This document shows, piece by piece, positions 8,877-17,770 of a DNA stretch of 64,000 nt. Below the pieces are notes generated by a model. That model saw only the letters and a program-made list of their open reading frames with translations. It was not told the DNA's origin and made no database searches. The position numbers and the translations under genes are program-made. Each line of letters begins with the position of its first letter. Position 1 is the stretch's first letter. Source of the DNA: Pseudorhodoferax soli (GTDB taxonomy: Bacteria > Pseudomonadota > Gammaproteobacteria > Burkholderiales > Burkholderiaceae_C); contig NZ_QPJK01000004.1 of NCBI RefSeq assembly GCF_003337555.1, positions 62,001 through 126,000 of the forward strand. Reading direction: 5' to 3'.

Positions 8877-11367
8877 AGCGGCCCTCCAATGCCCTCGCCA
8901 GGCCCTCGGCCAGGTCCCGCCCGGCCAGCGGCTTGTGCAGCACTGCGCGCACCCCGCCTGCCAGCGCCTGCTGCTCCGTGGCGGCGCCCAGGTTGCCGCT
9001 GACCAGCAGCACCGGCAAGCCGGGCCGCAGCGCCAGCAGGCGCTCCGCCAGGGCGTCGCCCTGCAGCCCGGGCAGCGCCAGGTCGGTGACGACCGCGTCG
9101 AAGCGCTGGGGCGCCGCTTCGAAAGCAGCCAGCGCAGCCTCTGCCGTGGGGTAGCCCACCGGCTCGTAGCCCAGGCCGGCCAGCAGTTCCTCGGCCAGTT
9201 CGAGCAGCGCGCGCTCGTCGTCGACGACCATGATGGTCTGGCCGGCACCGGCCGGCCAGTCGGCCTGGCCCGCCGGCATGGGTGCCTCGGTCTCGCCGCA
9301 CACGGGCAGCCACACGCTCACCAACGTGCCGTGCGGCGCGCGGCCACACACATCGATGGCGCCGCCCAGGTCGGAGACGATGCCGTGCACCACCGACAGG
9401 CCCAGCCCCGTGCCCTCGCCCACCTTCTTGGTGGTGAAGAAGGGGTCGAACATGCGCGCCAGCACCTCGGGCGCAATGCCGGGACCGGTGTCGCCCACGG
9501 CCAGGCACAGGTGGGGGCCGGGCTGCAGCTGCCCGTGCAGCAGGGCGCGGCCTTCTGCCAGTTCCACACGCGTGAGGCTGAGTTCCACCGTGCCCGCATC
9601 CCCCATGGCCTGCACCGCGTTCGTGCACAGGTTCATCGCCACCTGGTAGAGCTGCGTCGGGTCGCCGATGACCGCCGAGCTGCCGGACGTGAGCTGCGTC
9701 TGCACGTGGAACGTGGCGGGCAGTGACGGCGACAGCATGGCCACCACCTCCTCCACCACGCACTGCAGGTTCACCGGCACGCGCTCTGCGACGCCGTTGC
9801 GGCTGAAGTCGAGGATGCGGCGCACCAGCAGCCGCGCGCGCGCACCCGACTGCATCACCTGGTCGACGTGGCGGCGGATGGCCGAGCCGGCTTCGGCGCG
9901 CTGCTGGGCCATCTCGCCGAAGCCGAGGATGGCGCCCAGGATGTTGTTGAAGTCGTGCGCGATGCCGCCGGCCAGGGTGCCCAGCGCCTCCAGCTTCTGC
10001 GTCTGCTGCAGCCGCGCGTCGAGCCGGGTGCGCTCTTCGGCCGCGCGGCGGCGTTCGCTGATGTCGATGGCCGAGCTGAACACGCGCACGGGCTGGCCCG
10101 CACCGTCGAGCACGCGGCGCCCGCGCGCATGGATCCAGCGCCAGCTGCCGTCCTGGGCCTGCACGCGGTAGTCCATCTCGATGGCGGGGGTGCGGCCTTC
10201 CAGGTGGTCGCGGATGCCCTGGCGCACGGCCTCGGCGTCTTCGGGGTGCACGGCCACGTGGCGCACCAGCGCGTCGGCGTGGGCCAGGCGCACCGATGGG
10301 TCGACGCCGTGCAGCGCGGCCCAGCGCTCGGACGGGAACACGGCGCCATCGGCCAGGTGCCATTCGATGTGCCCCTCGCTGGCCGCCTCCATCACCATGG
10401 CGTAGCGTTCTTCGCTGGCGCGCAGGGCCGCCTCGCCGCGTTCGAGCCGGCGCATCTGGCGCAGCAGCCCGGCGATGGTCGCCAGCACCAGCAGCGACAG
10501 CAGCACGGTGCGCACCACCGCGCTGCGCATCTCGTCGACCCAGGGCAGCAGGGCCTGTTCCTCGTCGCGCGTGATGGCCAGCACCAGGGGCTGCTGGCCC
10601 ACGCCCACCGACGCCACCAGCTTGGTGCGCCCGTCCACGGGGCTGGTGCTGCGGTCGATGAGCTCGCCGCCCTTCAGCGCCACCAGCTCGGGGTACTTGA
10701 CGCGGCCTTCCAGCGCGGCGGCCGGTGGCTGGCGCGCCACCAGCGTGCCATCGGCCAGTGTCAGCACGAGCGAGCTGCGTTCGCCCAGGTCGAGCGCGGT
10801 GTAGGCCGTCTGCAACTGCTGCAGCGTGACGATGGCGGTGACCACGCCGTCGAAGCCGCCGTCCGGGCCATCCAGCCGGCGCGACAGCACCAGCGCCGGG
10901 ATGCGCTCGGTGCGGGTGACGATGGGCTCGTTGATGAACAGGCCCTCCTGCGCCTGCTCGCGCTGGCGCTGGAAGTACGGCCGGTCGGCCACGTTGGCCA
11001 TGGGCTCGCCGGTCTCGCGCGAGCGCGCCAGCTGCTGGCCGTCGGCACCGACGATGCTCAGCACGCTGACCTGCGCCACGCCGGCCGCGCGCGTGGCAAG
11101 GCCGTTGGCGATGGCCGCGGGGCGGCGTGGCGCGTCGGCGCCCTCGTACCAGTCGGCCGTCTCGCGCAGCAGCACGTCCACCGCCTCCAGGCTGCGCGCC
11201 GCTTCGGCGCCCAATGCCTTCGCCAGGTTGCCCAGCTCGCGTTCGTTGGCCGCGGTGATCTGCTGGTGCAAACGCCAGCCGTCGTAGGTGGCCGAGCCGA
11301 CGAAGGCCAGGATCAGGGCCGCGCCGAGGACGATGGTGCGCAGGCGCAGGGCGTCGCGGCGGTGCAT
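8875..11367 (-). CDS. Hybrid sensor histidine kinase with Cache, PAS and receiver domains (830 aa)
   Basis: A membrane-bound two-component sensor. It has a transmembrane segment at about 10-30, then a periplasmic double-Cache-like ligand domain at about 40-280 (motif RPYFQRQREQ near residue 130). A second transmembrane segment is at about 282-303. A PAS/PAC domain follows at about 315-440, then the dimerisation domain with phospho-acceptor His471 in GGIAHDFNN, an ATPase domain with GDTGPGIAPE and GTGLGLSVVHG, and a C-terminal receiver at about 712-828 (VVDDE, phospho-Asp in VVTDLALPG). The ligand is unknown. The short receiver gene 11401-11763 lies directly upstream on the same strand and an OmpR-type regulator is divergent from that gene, so the three may form one relay. 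Confidence 0.9.
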   Translation of the reverse strand: MHRRDALRLRTIVLGAALILAFVGSATYDGWRLHQQITAANERELGNLAKALGAEAARSLEAVDVLLRETADWYEGADAPRRPAAIANGLATRAAGVAQVSVLSIVGADGQQLARSRETGEPMANVADRPYFQRQREQAQEGLFINEPIVTRTERIPALVLSRRLDGPDGGFDGVVTAIVTLQQLQTAYTALDLGERSSLVLTLADGTLVARQPPAAALEGRVKYPELVALKGGELIDRSTSPVDGRTKLVASVGVGQQPLVLAITRDEEQALLPWVDEMRSAVVRTVLLSLLVLATIAGLLRQMRRLERGEAALRASEERYAMVMEAASEGHIEWHLADGAVFPSERWAALHGVDPSVRLAHADALVRHVAVHPEDAEAVRQGIRDHLEGRTPAIEMDYRVQAQDGSWRWIHARGRRVLDGAGQPVRVFSSAIDISERRRAAEERTRLDARLQQTQKLEALGTLAGGIAHDFNNILGAILGFGEMAQQRAEAGSAIRRHVDQVMQSGARARLLVRRILDFSRNGVAERVPVNLQCVVEEVVAMLSPSLPATFHVQTQLTSGSSAVIGDPTQLYQVAMNLCTNAVQAMGDAGTVELSLTRVELAEGRALLHGQLQPGPHLCLAVGDTGPGIAPEVLARMFDPFFTTKKVGEGTGLGLSVVHGIVSDLGGAIDVCGRAPHGTLVSVWLPVCGETEAPMPAGQADWPAGAGQTIMVVDDERALLELAEELLAGLGYEPVGYPTAEAALAAFEAAPQRFDAVVTDLALPGLQGDALAERLLALRPGLPVLLVSGNLGAATEQQALAGGVRAVLHKPLAGRDLAEGLARALEGR

Positions 11368-11400
11368 GTCAGGCGGCCCGCGGGGCGCCGGCGTGCCGCG

Positions 11401-11763
11401 TCATGCCGCCACGCCGATGGCGCCCACCACCGCCGCCAGCAGCTCCTGGCGGGTGCAGGGCTTGCCCACCAGTGCGCCCACGCCCAGCGCGCGGGCCTGC
11501 GCGGCGTCGGCGCCCAGCGTGCGGCGCAGCTGCGTGGAGATGCCGATGAGCGCCGCCCCCGGGTAGATGTTCCGCACTTGTCGCACCGTTTCGGCCCCTT
11601 GCATGGGTAGGTTGAGAAGATCGACGATGGCCAGGTGCACACCGGGCTCCACCGCCCCGCCGCGCGCGCCGCGCCCTTGCACCCGGTAGCCCTCGGCCGC
11701 CAGCCATTCGCAGAACAGGGTGCGCATGGCCACGTCCTGTTCGATCACCACGATTGTCAACAT
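11401..11763 (-). CDS. Single-domain response regulator receiver (about 120 aa)
   Basis: A stand-alone CheY-like receiver without an output domain. The acidic pair near the start (VVIEQD), the phospho-acceptor Asp in LAIVDLLNLP and the conserved Lys in VGKPC are present, so it should be phosphorylatable. Two adjacent ATG codons (11766, 11763) could start it; 11763 leaves a short gap after AGGG. It sits 33 bases upstream of the hybrid kinase gene on the same strand and could shuttle phosphate between the kinase and the divergent OmpR-type regulator, which is inference. Confidence 0.75.
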   Translation of the reverse strand: MLTIVVIEQDVAMRTLFCEWLAAEGYRVQGRGARGGAVEPGVHLAIVDLLNLPMQGAETVRQVRNIYPGAALIGISTQLRRTLGADAAQARALGVGALVGKPCTRQELLAAVVGAIGVAA

Positions 11764-11857
11764 CATCCCTGTCTCACCACGCCGGACGGCACCCACTGCC
11801 GCAGAATCCGATTGGCGGCGACGCCCGTGCCGCCATGATGTCGGGCGTCATCGGGCC

Positions 11858-11875
11858 GGATTTCAGTTGAAATCC
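11858..11875. promoter_or_regulatory. Perfect 18-bp palindrome between divergent regulators
   Basis: GGATTTCAGTTGAAATCC has two perfect 8-base arms around GT. It is AT-richer than its surroundings and lies in the gap between the receiver gene and the OmpR-type gene, ending 44 bases before the latter's start. An operator for autoregulation is likely; a transcript hairpin is the alternative. Confidence 0.45.
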
Positions 11876-11919
11876 AGGCCACACCGCTCCGTAAGCAACC
11901 CGCACTAGCCTCCCAACGC

Positions 11920-12657
11920 ATGGCACACACCCCGGCCCCCCACATCCTCGTCGTCGACGACGACCCATCCATGCGCGCGCTGATGGGCGAGTACCTTGAG
12001 GAGAACGAGCTGCGCGTGTCCACCGCGGCCTCGGGCGCCGAGATGGCGCGCGTGCTGCAGGACCAGATCATCGACCTGGTGATCCTGGACCTGCGGCTGC
12101 CCGGCGAGGACGGCATGCACCTGGCCCGCGACCTGCGCGCCACGACGAAGATCCCCGTGATCATCGTCACCGGCAAGCGCGACGAGGCCGACCGCGTGAT
12201 GGGCCTGGAGATCGCGGCCGACGACTACATGACCAAGCCCTTCAGCAACCGCGAGCTGCTGGCGCGCATCCGCGCCGTGCTGCGGCGCTGCCAGGCCAAT
12301 GCGGAGGCGCTGGCCGCTTCGCGCCCCTCGCAGCGGCGGGCCTACCGCTTCGCGGGCTGGGAGCTGAACCTGCTGGCGCGCCGGCTCACCGCGCCGCAGG
12401 GCCACCGCGTGGAGCTGAGCAACGGCGAATTCAACCTGCTGCTGGCGCTGTGCGAGGCGCCGCAGCGCGCGCTGACGCGTGACCAGTTGCTGGAGCTGTC
12501 GCGCCTGCACGGCGCCGAGGTGTACGACCGCTCGATCGACGTGCAGATCCTGCGGCTGCGCCGCAAGATCGAGGTGGACGCCTCGGCGCCGCAGTTCATC
12601 CGCACCGAGCGCGGCGTGGGCTACCTGTTCGACGCGCAGGTCGAGGCGCTGAACTGA
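11920..12657 (+). CDS. OmpR-family response regulator (245 aa)
   Basis: An N-terminal receiver (about 8-120) has acidic pocket VVDDD, phospho-Asp in LVILDLRLPG, Thr in IIVTGK and Lys in MTKPF. A C-terminal winged-helix DNA-binding domain (about 145-238) has the recognition segment YDRSIDVQILRLRRKIE and wing RTERGVGYLF. All phosphorylation residues are intact. It is divergent from the receiver and hybrid kinase genes and has no kinase of its own, so the hybrid kinase is the probable partner. The 18-bp palindrome in the gap is its best candidate target. Confidence 0.9.
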   Translation: MAHTPAPHILVVDDDPSMRALMGEYLEENELRVSTAASGAEMARVLQDQIIDLVILDLRLPGEDGMHLARDLRATTKIPVIIVTGKRDEADRVMGLEIAADDYMTKPFSNRELLARIRAVLRRCQANAEALAASRPSQRRAYRFAGWELNLLARRLTAPQGHRVELSNGEFNLLLALCEAPQRALTRDQLLELSRLHGAEVYDRSIDVQILRLRRKIEVDASAPQFIRTERGVGYLFDAQVEALN

Positions 12658-12674
12658 GGCACTGCGGCAAGCGC

Positions 12675-12693
12675 CGCGGCGCACACCGCCGCG
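12675..12693. terminator. Hairpin between convergent genes
   Basis: CGCGGCG, loop cacac, CGCCGCG: seven GC-rich pairs fill the 40-base gap between the OmpR-type regulator and the convergent zinc-finger gene, so it may serve both directions. There is no T-tract. Confidence 0.45.
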
Positions 12694-12697
12694 CCGC

Positions 12698-13006
12698 TCA
12701 CACGTAGCGCGGGATCGGCCCGTTCTGCGGCGTGGTGTTCTCGCCCAGGTCGACCATGACCTTGTCGACGAAGCACCAGCCCCAGCCTTCCGGCGGGTCG
12801 TAGCCTTCGATGATGGGATGGCCGGTGGCCTTGAAGTGCGCCCGCGCGTGGCGGTGCGGAGAATCGTCGCAGCAGCCCACGTGGCCGCAGTGCCGGCACA
12901 GGCGCAGGTGCACCCATTCGCTGCCGATCTTCAGGCATTCCTCGCAGCCCAGCGCGCTGGGGTGCACGCGCAGGATGCCGGCGGTGTGGGAACAGACAGG
13001 TCGCAT
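12698..13006 (-). CDS. UBP-type zinc finger protein (102 aa)
   Basis: Almost the whole protein is a ubiquitin-protease-type zinc finger. The metal-ligand pattern is dense: Cys5, then CEEC (21-24), CRHC (37-40), GCCDD (from 44) and His residues at about 51-63 ending in TGHPII. In eukaryotes this fold binds the C-terminal tail of ubiquitin; this bacterium should have no ubiquitin, so the ligand is probably another peptide tail or the partner enzyme. The ATG at 13006 follows GAGG. It lies ten bases behind the thioredoxin-reductase-like gene, so the two are one operon and probably work together. Confidence 0.85.
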   Translation of the reverse strand: MRPVCSHTAGILRVHPSALGCEECLKIGSEWVHLRLCRHCGHVGCCDDSPHRHARAHFKATGHPIIEGYDPPEGWGWCFVDKVMVDLGENTTPQNGPIPRYV

Positions 13007-13016
13007 GTCGATGGCC

Positions 13017-14279
13017 TCAGGCTTGGTGAAGGAACTGGTGGACGAAGGCAACGGCCATGGCCCCTTCGCCGACGGCGGTGGCCACGCGCTTGATGGAGCC
13101 GTGGCGCACGTCGCCGATGGCGAACGAGCCCGGCACGCTGGTTTCCAGATGGTAGGGCAGGCGCTGCAGCGGCCAGGGCCGGGCCGGCGTGGCGGCGGCC
13201 AGCACGTCGGCGCCGGTCAGCAGGTAGCCGGCGGAGTCGCGGGCGATGGGGGTGTCGCGCGCCCAGTCGGTGTTGGGCAGTCCGCCGATGCAGACGAACA
13301 GGTGGCGCGTGGGCAGCGTCTGCTCGGCGCCGCTGCGGCGGTCGCGCACGGTGATGGCCTCCAGCGACGCATCGCCCTGCAGGGCCGCCACCTCGCAGTG
13401 CGTCACCACGCGCACGTTGGGGGCGGCGGCGATCTTGCGCACGAGGTAATCCGACAAGGTGTCGGCCAGCCGCTCGCCGCGCACCAGCATGACGACGGCG
13501 CTGGCGTAGGCCGAGAAGTGCATGGCGGCCTGGCCGGCCGAGTTGCCGCCGCCCACCACGTACACGGTTTCGCCCTGGCACATGGGGGCCTCGCTGGCGC
13601 CGGCGCCATAGAACACGCCGGCCCCGAGCAGGCGGTCTTCACCGGCCAGTTGCAGCCGGCGCCATTCGATGCCGGTGGCGCAGATGTTGACGCGCGCCGC
13701 CAGCTTGCTGCCATCGGCCATGTCCACATGGATGCCGTCGTCGCCAAAGGTGGCGTAGACGCCCTCGCGCAGCTGCAGGATGTCGACACCGAAGCGCGCG
13801 GCTTGCTGGCGGGCGCGCTCGGCCAGCTCGGCGCCGCTCACCCCTTGCGGAAAGCCCAGGTAGTTCTCGATCAGCGACGAGCTGCCGGCCTGCCCGCCGA
13901 TAGCCTGGCGCTCGACCAGCACGGTCTTGAGCCCCTCGGACGCGGCATACACCGCGGCACTGAGACCCGCCGGACCGGCGCCGTAGATCGACACGTCGTA
14001 GGTGGCCAGCCGTGGCTTGGTGATCCAGCCCAGCCGCGCGGCGACCGCCGGCACGGTGGCCGCGTCGATCCAGCTGCCGTCGGGAAACTCGCACAGCGGC
14101 AGGCGCTGGCTCTCGACCGGGTGCAGGCCCGTGGAGCTGTCGAGCGCGAGCCAGTCGTAGGCCACGCCGCTGCGGCTCAGGAAGTCGCGGATCTCGAAGG
14201 CCTGGGCGGAATGGGGCGCGCCCAGCAGGCGGATGCGGGGCGCCTTCAGCGCTGGGTCTGGAGCGGTCACGTCGGTCAC
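13017..14279 (-). CDS. Thioredoxin-reductase-like FAD oxidoreductase with N-terminal thioredoxin-fold domain (about 420 aa)
   Basis: The C-terminal part (from about residue 100) is a TrxR-type flavoprotein: FAD fold YGAGPAGLSAAVYAASEG, ERQAIGGQAGSSSLIENYLG, NADPH fold VVGGGNSAGQAAMH and the late FAD motif FAIGDVRHG. The CxxC redox centre that normally precedes the NADPH fold is absent; only one Cys remains (MCQGE). The first 80 residues resemble a glutaredoxin/thioredoxin domain whose active-site cysteines are lost (GAPHSAQAFEIRDFL). No ATG fits the start; GTG at 14279 or 14270 does, the second having AGG upstream. It may reduce a partner without dithiol chemistry. The zinc-finger gene follows immediately. 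Confidence 0.85.
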   Translation of the reverse strand: MTDVTAPDPALKAPRIRLLGAPHSAQAFEIRDFLSRSGVAYDWLALDSSTGLHPVESQRLPLCEFPDGSWIDAATVPAVAARLGWITKPRLATYDVSIYGAGPAGLSAAVYAASEGLKTVLVERQAIGGQAGSSSLIENYLGFPQGVSGAELAERARQQAARFGVDILQLREGVYATFGDDGIHVDMADGSKLAARVNICATGIEWRRLQLAGEDRLLGAGVFYGAGASEAPMCQGETVYVVGGGNSAGQAAMHFSAYASAVVMLVRGERLADTLSDYLVRKIAAAPNVRVVTHCEVAALQGDASLEAITVRDRRSGAEQTLPTRHLFVCIGGLPNTDWARDTPIARDSAGYLLTGADVLAAATPARPWPLQRLPYHLETSVPGSFAIGDVRHGSIKRVATAVGEGAMAVAFVHQFLHQA

Positions 14280-14418
14280 CTGGAGTTGAAACACCGCCAG
14301 TCTCGGCGCCCGCCGTTGCCGCGGCATTGCGGCGCGCGCGGCCAGCAATGCAGACGAAACATGGCCGGTGACAGCCGTACGCAAGCCGTCGTCATGGCGA
14401 CAGCCACGGTGCCGAGTC

Positions 14419-14726
14419 ATGTTCATCGCCGCGGCCGCCAGCGTGGCGCTGGTCGGCATCGCCGCCTGGCGCGGCCTGCCGCGCTTCAAGGCCACCACGC
14501 ACCTGACCTGCGGCGCGTTGATGGGCTCGCTCGCCAGGCTGTGGCTGCAGCACGGCCCGTTGCGCCGCGCACCGGCATCTTCGTCGGCATGTCGGTGGGC
14601 GCGGCGGCGGGCAGCCTGCTGTTCGCGCAGTGGGGCTGGATGGCGGTGACGGCGTTCGCCACGGCCGCCGCGGTGGCGGCGCTCGCGGTGCGGTGGCAGC
14701 GCGCGGCCGGGCCGATGCGGGCATAG
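14419..14726 (+). pseudogene. Remnant of an MFS drug/solute transporter
   Basis: Two fragments in different frames match consecutive C-terminal parts of a 12-helix MFS transporter. The first (14419 to about 14568) encodes a membrane helix then RFKATTHLTCGALMGSLARLW and a QHG-LRRA cytoplasmic segment. The second (from 14571, ending at the TAG 14724-14726) encodes TGIFVGMSVGAAAGSLLF and a last helix. About three helices expected between them are missing and the frame is shifted, and the whole N-terminal half is absent. It is a relic deletion product. The rest of the 14280-14969 interval shows no gene. Confidence 0.6.
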
Positions 14727-14969
14727 GTGTGGCGATACCGCCGGTGGGATGGGCCGGCCGTGGCGGGCACCGGGCGCGGTGCGCTTGAGTTCGTCGCCGC
14801 CGCACGCGCCGTGTTCGTGCGCGCTGAGCACGGCCCTGCGGGTTGCGGTGGCCGCGGGCCGGTCGCGGGCTGCGGCATGGGGTCCGTGGCGCAGACGCAG
14901 TCCAACCTGCAGGCGGTGCACGCGGTGGTGGCCCCCGGGGCGCCGCGCAGAGACGGCCGGCGCCCCGCT

Positions 14970-16280
14970 TCAGGCCAGCGCGGCCTGCAGCTGCAGCTCC
15001 GTCGGCTTCTCTCGCGCCGGCCCGCCCGCGCCGAGCGCCGACCGCCGCTGCGCGATGCGCTCGGCCAGGTACGCCGCATCGCGCGCCACGCCGCTGAAGC
15101 GGCCCGAGCCCCAGGTGTGCAGCCACGGCAGGCCCAGGAAGTACAGGCCCGGCACCGCCGTCACGCCACGGTTGTGCACCGGGTGGCCGCGGCCGTTGAA
15201 CACCGGCGCGTCGAGCCAGCCGAAGTCCGGTGCAAAGCCGATGCACCAGACCACCGCCGTGATGCCCGACTCCGTCAGCGACAGCGTGGCACGCTCCGCC
15301 GCAGGCTGCCAGACCGGCTCGTAGACAGAACCCTCGGGCGCATCGATGCCGCGCTCGGCGATGAACTTGTCGATCGACGCGTTGATGCCGTTGTAGGTGC
15401 GGTCGGCCTGGTCCAGCACCTCGGCCAGCCGCGGCGCGAAGCGCAGCGTGTCGCCATCGGCGTCCAGGCCCTGCAGCACGCCGAACAGGTCCATGCCTTC
15501 CAGCGCGAAGCGGCGCAGGTCGATGTCGCGCCCGCCGTCGCGGCCGGTCACGTAGTGGTTGGTGTTGTCGCGCACGCCCTCGCGCAGCGGATGCTGGGTG
15601 ACGGGCATGTCGTAGTACTGCATGTCGGCCAGCCAGTCGACCACGTCGCGCCCGCGGTAGAAGCGCGCGCAGCGCGGTGCGTCGCCCACGGCCAGCACCA
15701 CCTGCCGGCCGGCCAGGTGCAGGTCTTCGGCGATCTGCGCGCCGCTCTGGCCCGAGCCGACCACCAGCACCTTGCCGGGCGGCAGCTGGTCGGCGTTGCG
15801 GTAGTCGGCCGAGTGAATCTGGCGGATGGACGCCGGCAGGCGTTCGGCCAGGCGCGGCACGATGGGGGTGTGGTAGCCGCCCGAGGCCACCACCACCTGC
15901 TCGGCGAAGCACTCGCCCGCGCTGCTGCGCACGAGGAAGCCACCTGGCGCGGGCCGCACCTGCTGCACGGCCACGCCCTCGCGCAGCGGCGCATCCACGC
16001 TGGCCTTGAAAGCGGCCAGGTACTCGATGATCTGCGGCTTCTTCATGAAGCCGTGCGGGTCGTCGCCCGCGTAGGGATGGCCCGGCAACGCGCACTGCCA
16101 GTTGGGCGTGACCAGGCAGAAGTTGTCCCAGCGCTGGGTGCTCCAGGCGTGCAGCGCGCGGTGCTTCTCGAACACGACGTGCTCGATGCCCTGGGCCTTG
16201 AGGCCATGGCTCAGCGACAGGCCGGCCTGGCCGCCGCCGACGATCACGACGCTGTGGCGGGGAATGGGGGAAGTGGTCAT
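14970..16280 (-). CDS. Nit1C flavin-dependent oxidoreductase, MSMEG_0569 family (436 aa)
   Basis: A two-dinucleotide-fold flavin monooxygenase: FAD motif [16 protein letters not shown] at about 11-26, NADPH motif [15 protein letters not shown] in the middle, and the conserved ending [18 protein letters not shown]. It belongs to the family found only beside Nit1-type nitrilases (MSMEG_0569; called NitH in Pseudomonas descriptions). The exact reaction is unproven; the gene set is needed for cyanide assimilation in Pseudomonas fluorescens NCIMB 11764. It is the last gene of the eight-gene cluster here, 19 bases after the MSMEG_0570-like gene. The ATG at 16280 follows GGAG. Confidence 0.92.
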   Translation of the reverse strand: MTTSPIPRHSVVIVGGGQAGLSLSHGLKAQGIEHVVFEKHRALHAWSTQRWDNFCLVTPNWQCALPGHPYAGDDPHGFMKKPQIIEYLAAFKASVDAPLREGVAVQQVRPAPGGFLVRSSAGECFAEQVVVASGGYHTPIVPRLAERLPASIRQIHSADYRNADQLPPGKVLVVGSGQSGAQIAEDLHLAGRQVVLAVGDAPRCARFYRGRDVVDWLADMQYYDMPVTQHPLREGVRDNTNHYVTGRDGGRDIDLRRFALEGMDLFGVLQGLDADGDTLRFAPRLAEVLDQADRTYNGINASIDKFIAERGIDAPEGSVYEPVWQPAAERATLSLTESGITAVVWCIGFAPDFGWLDAPVFNGRGHPVHNRGVTAVPGLYFLGLPWLHTWGSGRFSGVARDAAYLAERIAQRRSALGAGGPAREKPTELQLQAALA

Positions 16281-16299
16281 GGTGGATCTCCAGGGGTGT

Positions 16300-16590
16300 T
16301 CAGGCGGGGGTGAAGGACAGCACGTGCACGCGCGCATCCGGCAGATCGGCGAACGGCTCGGCGCGCGCCTCGGTGTCGGCCATCTGGTCGTGGGCGCGCG
16401 AGCAGGCGAAGCCGTACTTGGCCTCGACACGCGCGCTGGCAATCGCCGTGGCTTCGCGCACGCGGCGCAGGAAGTCGGCGAGCGGGTAGTCCTGGCCGGG
16501 CTGGAAGAAGTCTTCGATGACCAGGGATGGCGAGTAGGCAAGGCTCTCGCTGGCGTCGGGCCAGCGGAGGCGGTAGTGCATGGCGGGCAT
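16300..16590 (-). CDS. Nit1C small protein, MSMEG_0570 family (96 aa)
   Basis: A small soluble protein with the family core [38 protein letters not shown] and the Cys in YGFACSRA. Known only from nitrilase clusters and described as a nitrogen-starvation response family; the biochemical role is unknown. Residues 1-4 may be skipped, as a second ATG lies at 16581. It is the seventh gene in transcription order, 13 bases after the glycosyltransferase. Confidence 0.88.
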   Translation of the reverse strand: MPAMHYRLRWPDASESLAYSPSLVIEDFFQPGQDYPLADFLRRVREATAIASARVEAKYGFACSRAHDQMADTEARAEPFADLPDARVHVLSFTPA

Positions 16591-16603
16591 GGGCTTGTCC
16601 TTG

Positions 16604-17770
16604 TCAGGCGGGGATGGGTTCCAGCACGCGCTGGTACCAGGCGTCGTGCAGTGCGGCGCTGCGGGCCCAGCTGTGGGCCACGCACACGGGCGGCGGCGCG
16701 GGCAGGCGCGGCAGGGCCAGGGCCTGCTGCAGGCCGGTGGCGATGGAGGCCACGTCCTCGGGATCGCACCAGGCCACGGCCGGCGTGTCGTGCAGCGTCT
16801 CGGTGAACGGCGGCCGGCGCGACACCAGCACCGGCGTGCCGCAAGCCAGCGCCTCCAGCGCGGCCAGGCCGAAGCCTTCGACCAGCGACGGCATGGCCAG
16901 CACGCCGGCGCGGCGCATCAGCGCGGGCAGCAGCGCATCGGGCAGCGGGCCGGTGCGCAGCACGGGCTGCTGCGGCCCTTCGGCCAGGCCGGTGGCGGCC
17001 AGCACGGCCAGCCAGTCGCGGCGCGCGGCGCCGTGGTCCAGCATGCTGGCACCGCCGGCCACGACCAGCCGTGTGTCGGCCCAGGCGGCGTCGGTGGTGC
17101 GCAGCTGCGCGAAGGCCTGCAGCAGGCGCACGCTGTTCTTGCGCTCCTCCACGCCGCCGACCAGCAGCAGCACGGGGCCGGTGTCTGCCGGCAGGCCGAG
17201 CGCCTCGATGGCTTCTGCGTCGCCAGGTTCCGGCTGCGGCCGGTAGCGGGCCAGGTCGACGCCGTTGAACATGCGCTCGGCCGGCTGGCGCAGCACCTCG
17301 CGGAAGTGCCGGCACCAACCGTCGCTGACGCAGGCCACGCCATCGGCGGCACGCCAGGCACGCTCCTGCCAGCGGTTGAGCAGCGGCTGGCCGAAGACGT
17401 CCAGGTGGTGCACGGTGCGCAACCAGGGCGGCAGCACGTAGCCGGCTTCGCGCAGCAGCGCCAGCGCGTTGCCCGAGAGGCTGTCCTGCGCGTGCAGCAG
17501 GTCGAAGCCGCCACGTGCCAGCAGCGGCGGCAAGGCCTGGACCAGCGTGTCGATGCGCTGCGCGACCTGGGCGACGAGGTCGCCCTGCAGCCGCGGCAGC
17601 GCGATGGTCTCGACCGGAAAGCCGACGGTGCGGAACAGCCGCTCGCCGGGCTCGGCCGCTGCGATCACGGTCACGGCATGGCCGCGCCGCGCCAGCGCAT
17701 GGGCCAGCTCCAGCGTGTGGACGACACCGCCGCGCGGGCGCAGCGAGTGCGTGAGCAGCCCGACCTTCAT
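16604..17770 (-). CDS. Nit1C glycosyltransferase, MSMEG_0565 family (388 aa)
   Basis: A GT-B fold glycosyltransferase of family GT4. The N-terminal acceptor domain starts [18 protein letters not shown]. The C-terminal donor domain has [15 protein letters not shown] and the diagnostic [20 protein letters not shown] with the E-x7-E motif. It is cytosolic. The family is specific to extended nitrilase clusters such as the mycobacterial one; its sugar donor and acceptor are unknown, and it suggests that the pathway makes a glycosylated metabolite. The start overlaps the stop of the AIR-synthase-like gene as ATGA, so translation is coupled. Confidence 0.9.
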   Translation of the reverse strand: MKVGLLTHSLRPRGGVVHTLELAHALARRGHAVTVIAAAEPGERLFRTVGFPVETIALPRLQGDLVAQVAQRIDTLVQALPPLLARGGFDLLHAQDSLSGNALALLREAGYVLPPWLRTVHHLDVFGQPLLNRWQERAWRAADGVACVSDGWCRHFREVLRQPAERMFNGVDLARYRPQPEPGDAEAIEALGLPADTGPVLLLVGGVEERKNSVRLLQAFAQLRTTDAAWADTRLVVAGGASMLDHGAARRDWLAVLAATGLAEGPQQPVLRTGPLPDALLPALMRRAGVLAMPSLVEGFGLAALEALACGTPVLVSRRPPFTETLHDTPAVAWCDPEDVASIATGLQQALALPRLPAPPPVCVAHSWARSAALHDAWYQRVLEPIPA

